Positions 42,787 to 51,438 of a stretch of DNA of 64,000 bases are shown piece by piece. The translations under genes were made by a program, and so were the position numbers. Under the pieces are notes generated by a model. It made no database searches. It saw nothing but the letters and a program-made list of their open reading frames with translations, and was not told the DNA's origin. Position 1 is the stretch's first letter. Each line of letters starts with the position of its first letter. The stretch lies in NCBI RefSeq assembly GCF_041224545.1, contig NZ_JBGFGP010000167.1:17221-81220 (forward strand). Direction: 5' to 3'. Origin of the DNA: Sedimentitalea sp041224545 (lineage in GTDB: Bacteria; Pseudomonadota; Alphaproteobacteria; Rhodobacterales; Rhodobacteraceae).

Positions 42787-42941
42787 TTCAATTCGTCGCC
42801 AATACTGCATGTTGCACGAGTGACGCAAATGGCGAGTGACTTGCCTTTGATTCATGTTGAAGGCGATCAGGTGCGAGCCATAATAAGCGAGCCGGTTGCT
42901 TGTCAGCGTCTGGAAACGTAAGAAATCTCATGGAGGTTCAA

Positions 42942-43472
42942 ATGAATATTTCGCGAACTGTGACAACCGCCTGTGCCGCGTTCTGCCTGTCTGCCAGCGC
43001 CGCGCTGGCGTCGGATGGCGTTCTGCCGTCGAGCGACAGCGTGTTCACAAAGTGGGGCGAAACCGAGGGCTGGACGATCTACAAGGACGAGACACGCAAA
43101 TCCTGCCTGGCCGAGCGCGTCGACGAAGCCGGCAACGTCCTGCAAATGGGGCTGACCGCAGAGCACACACTTGGCTATATCGGGGTGTTCACCCAGGCGG
43201 ATATCGGCCTGTCCGAAGGCAAGGAAAAGCTGCTGATCGCGATCGACGGCGACCTTTACGAGGGTGAGGCCCAGCAGAAGAGCAAGCATCTGGCCGACGG
43301 CTACACCGGTGGATACGTGGTATCGAGCGACGCTGATTTCGTGACGGATATCATGAAGAAATACGAAATGGTGGTGATGCCTGAGCACGAGGGCGCATTC
43401 ATCATCAACCTCGACGGCACATACAAGGCCATCGAGGAAAGCCGCAAATGCAACGAGGAAATCGGCGCCTGA
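42942..43472 (+). CDS. Secreted hypothetical protein
   Basis: The 176-residue protein has a signal peptide (MNISRTVTTACAAFCLSASA, cleaved after ALA near residue 24). The mature part of about 152 residues has two cysteines (KSCLAER, SRKCNEE) that could form a disulfide, and a pattern of strands and helices with no motif I recognise. GGAGG is correctly placed before the ATG at 42942; an ATG at 42930 is less likely. It is a single gene, flanked upstream by an inverted repeat and downstream by two hairpins. Function unknown; periplasmic location is likely. Confidence 0.75.
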   Translation: MNISRTVTTACAAFCLSASAALASDGVLPSSDSVFTKWGETEGWTIYKDETRKSCLAERVDEAGNVLQMGLTAEHTLGYIGVFTQADIGLSEGKEKLLIAIDGDLYEGEAQQKSKHLADGYTGGYVVSSDADFVTDIMKKYEMVVMPEHEGAFIINLDGTYKAIEESRKCNEEIGA

Positions 43473-43490
43473 TCGGGCGTTCGTGACAGA

Positions 43491-43518
43491 TGCCGTCACC
43501 CGGTCACGGGTGACGGCA
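43491..43518. terminator. Perfect 12-bp hairpin after the secreted protein gene
   Basis: TGCCGTCACCCG and CGGGTGACGGCA pair perfectly around a GTCA loop. It lies 18 bp after the stop codon of the secreted protein gene and just ahead of a second hairpin that has a U-run. It may stabilise the mRNA end or slow down converging transcription from the alcohol dehydrogenase operon. Confidence 0.65.
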
Positions 43519-43534
43519 CAGACTGGATTTCCCG

Positions 43535-43565
43535 CACCCATCGCGTCATCGCGGTGGGTGTTTTT
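43535..43565 (+). terminator. Intrinsic terminator of the secreted protein gene
   Basis: CACCCATCGCG and CGCGGTGGGTG pair at 10 of 11 positions with a TCAT loop and are followed directly by TTTTT. It ends 1 bp before the convergent alcohol dehydrogenase stop codon. Confidence 0.8.
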
Positions 43566-43566
43566 G

Positions 43567-44712
43567 TCAGAGGCACTCCAACAGAAGCGCGCGGGTGTTC
43601 TCGGTTGTCATCTTTACCGGGTTGCCGCCTGTACTGGGATCGGCGAGCGCCGAAACGACGAGCGCATCGATATCCGGATCCGTGACCCCCAGTTGGGTCA
43701 GTGTCGTCGGAATGCCGAGCCGCTCGGTCAGGTCGCCGACAAAGTCGTAAAAGCCGTCAAAGCCGCCCTTGATGTTCAGATAGGCTGCCGCCATGGCCAG
43801 CCGGTCTTCTATGGCGGGCCGATTGAAGCGCAGGACAGGTTGCATCACCACCGCGTTGGTGGTGCCGTGATGGGTGTTGAAGACGGCCCCGATCGGATGC
43901 GAAAGCGCATGGATTGCGCCCAGACCTTTCTGGAACGCGGTGGCCCCCATCATCGCGGCGCTCATCATCTCGGCCCGTGCCGACAGGTCGGTGCCATCCG
44001 AATAGGCTGCCGGAAGGTTCTCTTTCACCAGCCGCATTCCTTCCAGCGCAATGCCCTGGCTCATCGGGTGGTAATGCGGCGAACAGAAGGCCTCCAGGCA
44101 ATGGGCGAAGGCATCCATCCCCGTACCCGCCGTAATCGCGCGGGGCATGTCGACGGTCAGCCTGGGATCGGCGATGACCACGCCGGGCAGGATTTTCGGG
44201 TGAAAGATGATCTTTTTCTCGTGGGTTTCCGAGTTGGTCAGGACCGAGGCGCGTCCGACTTCCGACCCGGTCCCGGCGGTGGTCGGGACGGCGATGATCG
44301 GTGCGATGGCATCGGCATCGGCCCGGGTCCACCAGTCGTCGACATCCTCGAAATCCCAAACCGGGCGGCGCTGACCCGCCATGAAGGCCACGAGCTTGCC
44401 AAGATCCAGCCCGGAGCCGCCGCCAAAGGCCACCACGCCGTCATGACCGCCTTCGCGATAGGCGGCAACGCCAGCGGCGAGGTTGACCTCGTTCGGATTG
44501 GGGTCGACGTCATGAAACATCTCTCGACCCAGCCCCGCCGAGTCCAGAACATCCAGAGCCTGCTGTGTTATCGGCAGGTTGGAAAGCCCGCGATCAGTGA
44601 CCAGCAGCGGGCGTTTGATCCCGCTTGCCTTGCAGGCTTCGGCCAGTTCGCAGATACGGCCCGCGCCAAATCGGATCGCGGTGGGATATGACCAGTTCAC
44701 GGTCGCAGTCAT
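43567..44712 (-). CDS. Iron-containing alcohol dehydrogenase
   Basis: The 381-residue protein is a group III (Fe-dependent) alcohol dehydrogenase that interconverts an alcohol and an aldehyde using NAD(P). The nucleotide loop GGGSGLDLGK and the metal ligands are present: Asp and His in GTGMDAFAHCLEAFC, His in GAIHALSHPIGA and His in FNTHHGTTNAV. It is the last gene of the minus-strand operon, overlapping the aldehyde dehydrogenase gene by 4 bp (ATGA). Their coupling suggests sequential oxidation of a hydroxyl group to a carboxylate. Confidence 0.9.
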   Translation of the reverse strand: MTATVNWSYPTAIRFGAGRICELAEACKASGIKRPLLVTDRGLSNLPITQQALDVLDSAGLGREMFHDVDPNPNEVNLAAGVAAYREGGHDGVVAFGGGSGLDLGKLVAFMAGQRRPVWDFEDVDDWWTRADADAIAPIIAVPTTAGTGSEVGRASVLTNSETHEKKIIFHPKILPGVVIADPRLTVDMPRAITAGTGMDAFAHCLEAFCSPHYHPMSQGIALEGMRLVKENLPAAYSDGTDLSARAEMMSAAMMGATAFQKGLGAIHALSHPIGAVFNTHHGTTNAVVMQPVLRFNRPAIEDRLAMAAAYLNIKGGFDGFYDFVGDLTERLGIPTTLTQLGVTDPDIDALVVSALADPSTGGNPVKMTTENTRALLLECL

Positions 44713-46091
44713 GGCAGTTTCCTCAGATGGTAGGATTTGGGTCGCGTCAGGTTATGATAGCCGATTACCGATAATCCGCCACCGCGTCCGGTGTCCTTGC
44801 AACCGGTCCAGCAGAGCGCCGGGTCGAGGTAATCGGCGCGGTTCATGAAAACCGTACCGGTTTCGATCTGGGCGCCTATGGCTTCGGCGCGCGCGGTATC
44901 GGCGGTCCAGATGGAGGCGGTCAGCCCATAGTCACTGTCGTTCATCAGGGCGATGGCCTCGGCGTCGTCGGTAACCGGCATGATCCCGACGACCGGCCCA
45001 AAGCTCTCTTCGCGCATCACGCGCATGGAATGATCCACGTTGGTCAGGATCTGGGGCATCAGATAGGCCCCGCCATCATCCGGAAACGAGGCCGGGTCGA
45101 TCATCGCCCTTGCCCCGGCGGCAATCGCTTCGCGGGTCTGCTCGCGTACGAGGTCGGCAAACCGTGCCTGCGCCATCGGGCCAAGCGTGGTTTCCGGGTC
45201 GAGCGGATTACCCAGACGGTATCCGCGCACGATCGACACGGCCTTGTCGACAAAGGCGTCGAACAGGGATTGATGCACATAGATGCGCTCGATCCCGCAG
45301 CAGCATTGTCCGGAATTGAACATCGCGCCGTCGATCAACGTTTCGACAGCGGCGTCCAGATCGGCGTCCTGCGCGACATAGCCTGGATCCTTGCCACCCA
45401 GTTCGAGACCCAGCCCGGTGAAGGTCCCCGCCGCCGCCTGTTCGATGGCGCGACCGCCGGCGACCGATCCGGTGAAGTTCACAAAGTCAAAGGCACGCGC
45501 ACCGATCAGGGCCGAAGTGGTAGCGTGGTCGAGAAACACGTTCTGAAACACGTCCCGGGGGATTCCCGCCGCGTGGAAGGCGGCGGCCATGCGTTCGCCC
45601 ACGAGAAGGGTCTGGCTGGCATGTTTCAGAACGACGCTGTTTCCCGCGATCAGGGCCGGCGCAACGGTATTGATCGCGGTCATGTAGGGATAGTTCCACG
45701 GGGCGATCACCAGAACGACACCATGTGCCTCGCGGGTGATGTAGCGTTTGAAATCGCCACTGTCCTCGACTGCAATCGGGGCAAGCGCCTCTTCGGCGAT
45801 CCGGGCCATATGGGTGGCGCGTTCCTCGAAACCGCCGAATTCGCCGCCATACCGGACCGGCCGGCCCATCTGCCGGGCGAGTTCGGGCACGATTTCGTCA
45901 TTCATCGCACCGACATTTGCGACGCCCTTGAGCACCAGCTCGATCCGTTCGGACATCGGTTTGGCGGCCCATGTCTTTTGTGCGGCACGGGCGCGCGTTG
46001 CCGCGTCGGCTGCTTCGGGTTTGGACAAACAGTCACGCGATGCGTAAACCGCGCCGTCAATGGGAGAGATGCACTGCACCTGAGTGGTCAT
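44709..46091 (-). CDS. Aldehyde dehydrogenase
   Basis: The 460-residue protein is a complete aldehyde dehydrogenase. The catalytic Cys is in NSGQCCCGIERIYV, the general base Glu in LELGGKDPGYVA, the coenzyme loop VNFTGSVAGG and APWNYPYM are present. The C-terminus ends with VIGYHNLTRPKSYHLRK, similar to several aldehyde dehydrogenases that work on amine-derived aldehydes. It sits between a glutamine-synthetase-like ligase and an iron alcohol dehydrogenase in the same operon, so its substrate is probably an aldehyde made by the latter. Confidence 0.88.
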   Translation of the reverse strand: MTTQVQCISPIDGAVYASRDCLSKPEAADAATRARAAQKTWAAKPMSERIELVLKGVANVGAMNDEIVPELARQMGRPVRYGGEFGGFEERATHMARIAEEALAPIAVEDSGDFKRYITREAHGVVLVIAPWNYPYMTAINTVAPALIAGNSVVLKHASQTLLVGERMAAAFHAAGIPRDVFQNVFLDHATTSALIGARAFDFVNFTGSVAGGRAIEQAAAGTFTGLGLELGGKDPGYVAQDADLDAAVETLIDGAMFNSGQCCCGIERIYVHQSLFDAFVDKAVSIVRGYRLGNPLDPETTLGPMAQARFADLVREQTREAIAAGARAMIDPASFPDDGGAYLMPQILTNVDHSMRVMREESFGPVVGIMPVTDDAEAIALMNDSDYGLTASIWTADTARAEAIGAQIETGTVFMNRADYLDPALCWTGCKDTGRGGGLSVIGYHNLTRPKSYHLRKLP

Positions 46092-46135
46092 ATCTGGTCT
46101 CCGGATGTTCCTGGAAAGAGCCGGGTCCGGCGGGG

Positions 46136-47500
46136 TCAGGCCCGCTCGAATCCCCGGGCAATCTCGTAATCGGTAATGGCCTTGTCGAAGTCTTCGATCT
46201 CCCATTCCGCAGCCCGGCAGTAATGGTCGATCACCTCGTCGCCCATCGCCGAACGCAGCATGGCGGAGCCGCGCAGCGTCTCGAGGGCCGAGGGCAGGTT
46301 GCGCGGGATTTCGTTTGCCTGTTCGTCTTCATAGACATCGCCGGTGGTGGGCGCTTGCAGGTCAAGTTTTTCCTCAATCCCGGCGAGTCCGGCGGCGAGC
46401 ATGGCGGCCTGGGCAAGATAGGGGTTCATGTCCGAGCCGGGTATCCGGCATTCCACCCGCACGCCCTTGGTCTGCGCGCCACACAGGCGGAAGCCGGCGG
46501 TGCGGTTGTCGACCGACCACACGGTCTTGGTGGGAGCAAAGGTTCCTTTGGTAAAGCGCTTGTAGCTGTTGATGTAGGGCGCCATGAACACGGTCATATC
46601 AGGCGCATACCTGATCAGACCCGCCATATAGTGCCGCATCAGGTCGGACATCCCGTGATCGCCCTGGGGATCGCAAAAGGCGTTGTCGCCGTCGCGCCAC
46701 AGCGATTGGTGCACATGGGCCGAGCTGCCGACCCGCTCGGGGTGCCATTTCGGCAAGAAGCTGGCGGCGTGCCCCTGTTGATCGGCGATTTCCTTGGTTG
46801 CGTGCTTGGCTATGGTGTGGTGATCCGCCGTGTCCAGCGCCCCGGCATACTTTATGTTGAGTTCCTCCTGCCCGGCCTCGGCTTCGCCCTTGGAGTTCTC
46901 GACCGGGATACCAGCGGCATAAAGATGGTTGCGCAGCGGGCGCAGCACATGTTCTTCGCGACTGGTTTGCAGGATGTTGTAATCTTCGTTGTAGGCGCTG
47001 ATCGGGGTGAGGTCGCGATATCCGCCGTTGGCGATCTCGGCATAGGACTTCTGAAACAGAAAGAACTCGAGCTCTGTCGCCATGACCGGCGCGAGTCCCA
47101 TCGCTTCGCAGCGTGCAATCTGGTGCTTGAGGATCGCGCGCGGCGAATGGCTGACAGCGGCGTGGCCGTGATGATCCAGCACGTCACAGAGCAACATGAC
47201 CGTGCCGTCCAGCCACGGCATGGGGCGAATGGTTCCAAGGTCCGGTTTCATGACGTAATCGCCATAGCCGGTCCGCCAACTGGTGCTGGCATAGCCATCG
47301 GGTGTGGCCATTTCGAGATCGGTGGCAAGCAGGTAGTTGCAGCAATGGGTTTCTTCCCACGCGCTGTCGACAAAATGCCGTGCATGGAACCGTTTGCCCA
47401 TCAGGCGTCCCTGCATATCGACGATGCAGGCCAGTACCGTGTCGACCCGGCCGTCGTCCACCGCCGATTTCAACGCCTCAAATGTCATCAATCCCGGCAT
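46136..47500 (-). CDS. Glutamine synthetase family protein (gamma-glutamyl-amine synthetase candidate)
   Basis: The 454-residue protein belongs to the glutamine synthetase fold but resembles PuuA-like ligases, which join glutamate to an amine with ATP, more than GlnA. Metal and ATP site segments are visible: ATELEFFLF, EAEAGQEELNIKYA, SSAHVHQSLW, INSYKRFTKGTFAPT and VECRIPGSDMNPYLA. No GlnA-type Tyr adenylylation loop is apparent. The operon partners (amidohydrolase, aldehyde and alcohol dehydrogenases, TRAP transporter) point to catabolism of an imported amine through gamma-glutamyl intermediates. The start at 47500 has AAGGGGCGG upstream; an ATG at 47488 is possible. Confidence 0.85.
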   Translation of the reverse strand: MPGLMTFEALKSAVDDGRVDTVLACIVDMQGRLMGKRFHARHFVDSAWEETHCCNYLLATDLEMATPDGYASTSWRTGYGDYVMKPDLGTIRPMPWLDGTVMLLCDVLDHHGHAAVSHSPRAILKHQIARCEAMGLAPVMATELEFFLFQKSYAEIANGGYRDLTPISAYNEDYNILQTSREEHVLRPLRNHLYAAGIPVENSKGEAEAGQEELNIKYAGALDTADHHTIAKHATKEIADQQGHAASFLPKWHPERVGSSAHVHQSLWRDGDNAFCDPQGDHGMSDLMRHYMAGLIRYAPDMTVFMAPYINSYKRFTKGTFAPTKTVWSVDNRTAGFRLCGAQTKGVRVECRIPGSDMNPYLAQAAMLAAGLAGIEEKLDLQAPTTGDVYEDEQANEIPRNLPSALETLRGSAMLRSAMGDEVIDHYCRAAEWEIEDFDKAITDYEIARGFERA

Positions 47501-47587
47501 GATCCGCCCCTTGTTGTTATGGTTCGTATGGACGCGGCAGACCCGATCCGGGACCGGGGCCGCCACGCGTTGAGATGTCAGCGGGCC

Positions 47588-48622
47588 TCAGCCGTAGCGA
47601 TAGGGGCGGCCGGCCTTTTGCATGTCGGCGTTATATTGCTTGAAGATCTCGACAACCTTGGCCTTGGTTTCGGATTCGGCGGCGATCTCGTCCCAGAATT
47701 CAAGAGCGGCTTCCTCGACCGTCGCCCATTCCGCATCGGGGATCGACGTCAACTGCATCTTGTCGCCATTGACCCGCAGCGAAGCCTCGCCGCCCCAGTA
47801 CCACCACTGCCGGTAATAATGGGACTGGTCACAGCAGACCCGGAACAGCGCCTGCAAATCTTCTGGCAGTTCGTTCCAGCGCTCCATGTTGGCAAAGAAC
47901 GATCCAGCCCACGCGCCAGAGATGTTGTTGGTCAGGAAATAATCGGTCACATCGGCCCAGCCGACCGTGTAATCCTCGGTGATGCCAGACCAGGCGATCC
48001 CGTCGAGTTCGCCCGTCTGGACTGCGACCTCGATGTCTTCCCACGGCAACGTCACCGGCACGACGCCGAATTGCGAAAGAAAGCGCCCGGCGGTGGGGAA
48101 GGTAAAGACACGCTTGCCCTTGAGGTCTTCAAGGCTGCGGATCGGGTCCTTGGTTGCGAAATGGCAGGGGTCCCATGATCCGGCGCTGATATGCTTGACG
48201 CCGACCTTGGAATATTCCGCGTCCCAGATTTCGTTCAGGCCATACTGGTTGAACAGCACCGGCACATCCAGGCTGTAGCGGCTGGCAAAGGGGAAATAGC
48301 CTCCGAACACCGTGACTTCGGTGGGTGACGCCATCGAGTCGTCATCCGATTGAACGGCATCGATGGTGCCGCGCTGCATCGCCTGAAACAGCTCGCCGGT
48401 GGGCACCAGCTGATCGGCGTAGAACAGTTCGATCTGCATCCGGTCGCCTGCGATCTTGTTGAACATCTCGATCGCGGGGTCGATCACATGCGCGGCGAGT
48501 GCGGGGCCGGCATAGGTCTGCATGCGCCACTTGATCGTGGATTGCGCCAGCGCAGGAGTGGCCAGCGGAGCCGCCGCGGCGCCAAGGGCCGATGTGGTCA
48601 GGAACTTGCGTCTTGTGGTCAT
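47588..48622 (-). CDS. TRAP transporter substrate-binding protein (DctP type)
   Basis: The 344-residue protein has a twin-arginine type signal (TTRRKFLTTSALGAAAAPLA, cleaved after ALA-Q) and the TRAP binding-protein fold: IKWRMQTYAGPALAAHVID, FYADQLVPTGELFQAMQRG, and the ligand-arginine region IRSLEDLKGKRVFTFP. It belongs to the same operon as DctQ and DctM, located 54 bp downstream. TRAP systems import organic acids, amino alcohols, ectoine and others; the substrate is not predictable, but context suggests the compound used by the ligase in this operon. AAGGAGAGA precedes the ATG. Confidence 0.9.
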   Translation of the reverse strand: MTTRRKFLTTSALGAAAAPLATPALAQSTIKWRMQTYAGPALAAHVIDPAIEMFNKIAGDRMQIELFYADQLVPTGELFQAMQRGTIDAVQSDDDSMASPTEVTVFGGYFPFASRYSLDVPVLFNQYGLNEIWDAEYSKVGVKHISAGSWDPCHFATKDPIRSLEDLKGKRVFTFPTAGRFLSQFGVVPVTLPWEDIEVAVQTGELDGIAWSGITEDYTVGWADVTDYFLTNNISGAWAGSFFANMERWNELPEDLQALFRVCCDQSHYYRQWWYWGGEASLRVNGDKMQLTSIPDAEWATVEEAALEFWDEIAAESETKAKVVEIFKQYNADMQKAGRPYRYG

Positions 48623-48676
48623 TGGGTCTCTCCTTGTGGGTTGTGGTTCGTTGTTTTCCCTCTCTTCGCCGGAGGG

Positions 48677-50002
48677 TTATTTTCCGTAAACATAATCTGG
48701 CAGCCACAGGGCAATCTGCGGGAAACACAGGATCAGCGTCAGCGCCAGAACCATCACCAGTACAAACGGCAGGATCGATCCGTAGATATCGCGCAGCGTG
48801 ATTTCCGGTGGGGCCATCGCGCGCATCAGAAACAGGTTATAGCCAAACGGCGGGGTCATATAGGCGATCTGTGTGGTGATCGTGTAAAGCACCCCGTACC
48901 AGATCAGGTCGAACCCGAGTTCGCCGACCAGAGGCACATAGAGCGGCGCCACGATGACCAGCATTGCGGTGTCGTCCAGAAACGTGCCCATCAGGATAAA
49001 GCTGAGCTGCATCAGGATCAGGATCATCCACGGGTTCAGGCCCAGTTTCTCCGTGAACAGGCTTTCGATGGCCTTGACCGCGCCGAGCCCGTCAAACACC
49101 GCGCCAAAGGCCAGCGCGGCGAGGATGATCCACATGAACATGCAGGAAATGCCCAGCGTGTTGCGCACCGAGTTCTCGAACACCTGCCGCGTCATCCGGC
49201 CTTTCAGGACGGCGGCGCCAAATGCCGTCATTGCCCCGATTGCCGAACTTTCCACAAGCGATGTCCAGCCGTTCACAAACGGGACCATCATTGCGAAAAA
49301 GATCGCGAAGGGCAGCAACCCGGCCCGCAGCAGCCGCAGTTTTTCGGCCATCGGAATGTTGCGCTCTTCGGCCGGAAGGACGGGCCCGAGCGCCGGATTG
49401 ATCCTGCACCGGATGACGATATACAGAATGAACAGCATCGCCATCATCACCCCGGGAACCACTCCGGCAAGCCAAAGCTGCCCGACGGGCTGGCGCGCAA
49501 TCATTGCGTACAAGACCAGCACGACGGATGGCGGCACAAGGATCCCGAGCGAAGACCCCGCCTGTATGACGCCGGTGACCATGCGCTTGTCATAGTTGCG
49601 GCGCAGAAGTTCCGGCAAGGCGATTGTCGCCCCGATGGCCATGCCCGCGACCGACAGCCCGTTCATCGCCGAGATCAGCACCATCAATCCGATCGTGCCC
49701 ACCGCGAGGCCGCCGGACAAGCCGCCCATCCAGACATGGAACATCTTGTAAAGATCGTCCGCGATCCGCGACTCGCTCAGGACATAACCCATGAAGATGA
49801 ACATCGGCAGGGTCAGCAGCGGATACCATTTCATCAGCTTCATCGCGGCCGAGAACGCAAGGTCATAGCCGCCCCGGTCCCCCCAGAGCAGCAGCGCGGC
49901 CACCACGGCGACAAAGCCGATCGCGCCGAACACACGCTGTCCGGTGAGCAGCATCAGCATCATCGTCGAGAACATCAGCGCGGCGATCAGCTCGTAAGAC
50001 AT
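48677..50002 (-). CDS. TRAP transporter large permease (DctM)
   Basis: The 441-residue protein has about 12-13 membrane segments and DctM family motifs, such as SAMNGLSVAGMAIGATIALPELLRRNY, GVIQAGSSLGILVPPSVVLVLYAMI and MGTFLDDTAMLVIVAPLYVP. It forms the sodium-coupled transport path. The start at 50002 (MSYELIAALMF) overlaps the TGA of dctQ by one base. A long in-frame extension upstream overlaps dctQ and is not real. Confidence 0.9.
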   Translation of the reverse strand: MSYELIAALMFSTMMLMLLTGQRVFGAIGFVAVVAALLLWGDRGGYDLAFSAAMKLMKWYPLLTLPMFIFMGYVLSESRIADDLYKMFHVWMGGLSGGLAVGTIGLMVLISAMNGLSVAGMAIGATIALPELLRRNYDKRMVTGVIQAGSSLGILVPPSVVLVLYAMIARQPVGQLWLAGVVPGVMMAMLFILYIVIRCRINPALGPVLPAEERNIPMAEKLRLLRAGLLPFAIFFAMMVPFVNGWTSLVESSAIGAMTAFGAAVLKGRMTRQVFENSVRNTLGISCMFMWIILAALAFGAVFDGLGAVKAIESLFTEKLGLNPWMILILMQLSFILMGTFLDDTAMLVIVAPLYVPLVGELGFDLIWYGVLYTITTQIAYMTPPFGYNLFLMRAMAPPEITLRDIYGSILPFVLVMVLALTLILCFPQIALWLPDYVYGK

Positions 50003-50523
50003 CAGGTCTTGTCCCCCATGTCTTCTCCGCGTAGGCGCAGGATGTCCTTGAACAGTTCGCTGATCGCCTGAAGCAGCATCAGGGCAATACCGGTGATCAT
50101 GATGACTTTTATGGGCCACAGATAGGGGCGCCAGGCCGTCGGGCTGCGCTCGCCGCCGTATTTGAACGAATAGATCGTGCTGTCGATACCGCCCCACAAC
50201 AGGATGGCGAGGTAGAAGATCAGGAACAGCACGGTGATCGCGTCGGTCGCCGCCTTGCGGCGCTCGCTCCATTCGCCATAGAGCAGATCCATCCGTACGT
50301 TCGAGCCAAGCTGGAGCGAATACGGCCCGCCGAGCATGTAATAGGCCACCATCGCGAATTGCGCCATCTCCAGCGTCCACAGCGAGGGGACGCTGAATGT
50401 CTTGGATATTGACGACCAGAGCAGGATCGCAACCATCACGAAGATGCCATACATCACGATCCGGCCGAGCCGGTAGTTGATCGCGTCGATCACGCGGACA
50501 TAGGTTCTGAGCGCGGCGATCAT
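50002..50523 (-). CDS. TRAP transporter small permease (DctQ)
   Basis: The 173-residue protein has four membrane segments and the layout of DctQ subunits (IVMYGIFVMVAILLWSSISK near residue 22; WTLEMAQFAMVAYYMLGGPY around 48-67; the last helix near 140-160). It links the binding protein with DctM. Its ATG overlaps the stop of the amidohydrolase gene (ATGA) and its own stop overlaps the start of dctM, so translation of the three is coupled. Confidence 0.88.
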   Translation of the reverse strand: MIAALRTYVRVIDAINYRLGRIVMYGIFVMVAILLWSSISKTFSVPSLWTLEMAQFAMVAYYMLGGPYSLQLGSNVRMDLLYGEWSERRKAATDAITVLFLIFYLAILLWGGIDSTIYSFKYGGERSPTAWRPYLWPIKVIMITGIALMLLQAISELFKDILRLRGEDMGDKT

Positions 50524-51302
50524 GTCGGCTCCACCAGCGGCAGGTCCACGTCCAGTTCGGCGCAGGCAGCGGCGATCCAGCCGGTCAGCAGGGACGCCAT
50601 CGCCGTCTGTGCCGCAGGGTCGCGGATCAGGTCATTGCGAATTTCCAGCATCACATTGAACGCGTTGATCGGCAACGCATGCGCGCGCAGGGTATGGGTG
50701 ACGCCGTCCTGCGGGCCGTAGGGGTCGTTCACCCGCACCGTTCGGTCGGTATGATTGCGGACGCAAGACATCATGGCGCGGGTCAGCCGATCATCGCTGT
50801 CATGGATCAGACCGATTTCCACATCGCGCGTGCGTCCGCGATAGACGGGCGTGAAACTGTGCACCGTGATCATGACAGGGGGGCGCGCAAAACCGGCGAG
50901 CACCTGTTGAAGGGTTTTGCGAAAAGGATCGTGAATGGTCTCGATGCGGTGCGCGCGCTCGTTTTCGCTCAGATTCCGATTGCCGGGAATGTCGTGTATC
51001 TCGCTTCTCTGCGGCATCGCATCCGGCGCGTGGGGCGGGCGATTGCAATCGAACAGGAGCCGCGACAATCCACCTGCGACAAGAGGGCCGTCCATCGCCC
51101 CGCTCAGAGACTGTGCGATGGCCAGTGCACCCGGATCCCACGCGATGTGGCTGTCCAGCAGGTCAGAAGGCAAACCCAGATTGCCATACCGCGCCGGCAT
51201 CGCGTTGGAGGCATGTTCGCATACGATCAGAACGGGACCGCGCCCGTCGCGATTCTGCACGGTCACCGCCGTCTCGTTCTGATCCGTATCCGTTCCCGGC
51301 AT
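50520..51302 (-). CDS. N-formylglutamate amidohydrolase family protein
   Basis: The 260-residue protein belongs to the HutG-like N-formylglutamate deformylase family, zinc enzymes that cut an amide on glutamate. Typical segments are VLIVCEHASNAMPARYGNLGL, SHIAWDPGALAIAQSLS, SRLLFDCNRPPHAPDAMP and ITVHSFTPVY, with His and Glu/Asp ligands in CEHAS, HIAWD and TVHSFTP. No other histidine-utilisation gene is nearby. As first gene of an operon with a gamma-glutamyl ligase, it may instead hydrolyse a gamma-glutamyl amide. The start at 51302 lacks a clear ribosome site; a TTG at 51308 is an alternative. Confidence 0.82.
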   Translation of the reverse strand: MPGTDTDQNETAVTVQNRDGRGPVLIVCEHASNAMPARYGNLGLPSDLLDSHIAWDPGALAIAQSLSGAMDGPLVAGGLSRLLFDCNRPPHAPDAMPQRSEIHDIPGNRNLSENERAHRIETIHDPFRKTLQQVLAGFARPPVMITVHSFTPVYRGRTRDVEIGLIHDSDDRLTRAMMSCVRNHTDRTVRVNDPYGPQDGVTHTLRAHALPINAFNVMLEIRNDLIRDPAAQTAMASLLTGWIAAACAELDVDLPLVEPT

Positions 51303-51330
51303 GTTCAAATCTGGTTCATTGGTTCCTTTG

Positions 51331-51349
51331 GTGAAAACTTTTCTTCACG
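51331..51349. promoter_or_regulatory. RpiR-type operator candidate 1
   Basis: GTGAAAACTTTTCTTCACG is an imperfect palindrome (GTGAA at one end, TTCAC at the other). It matches the sequence at 51374-51392 at 15 of 19 positions and lies in the 136-bp space between the divergent amidohydrolase operon and the RpiR gene, 29 bp before the amidohydrolase start. Confidence 0.65.
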
Positions 51350-51373
51350 GACAGGTGTTCTGTCAATCAAACT

Positions 51374-51392
51374 CTGAAATTATTTCTTCACG
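51374..51392. promoter_or_regulatory. RpiR-type operator candidate 2
   Basis: CTGAAATTATTTCTTCACG shares TGAAA at the left and TTTCTTCACG at the right with the copy at 51331-51349. The two start points are 43 bp apart, about four helical turns, so two dimers could bind on the same DNA face. It is 46 bp upstream of the RpiR start codon. Confidence 0.65.
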
Positions 51393-51438
51393 ATTTGCGG
51401 GGCTGTTGATATTGTAAGCAAAACGGAGGGCGCAGCGG

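Noticed and set aside
45971..48178. 735-residue plus-strand open frame over the ligase and TRAP binding-protein genes
   Set aside because: It spans two well-supported minus-strand genes and has no domain or ribosome site.
50520..51302. Histidine utilisation (hutG) role for the N-formylglutamate amidohydrolase homologue
   Set aside because: No hutH, hutU, hutI or hutF gene is nearby and it is translationally coupled to TRAP transporter genes, so a histidine role is not supported.
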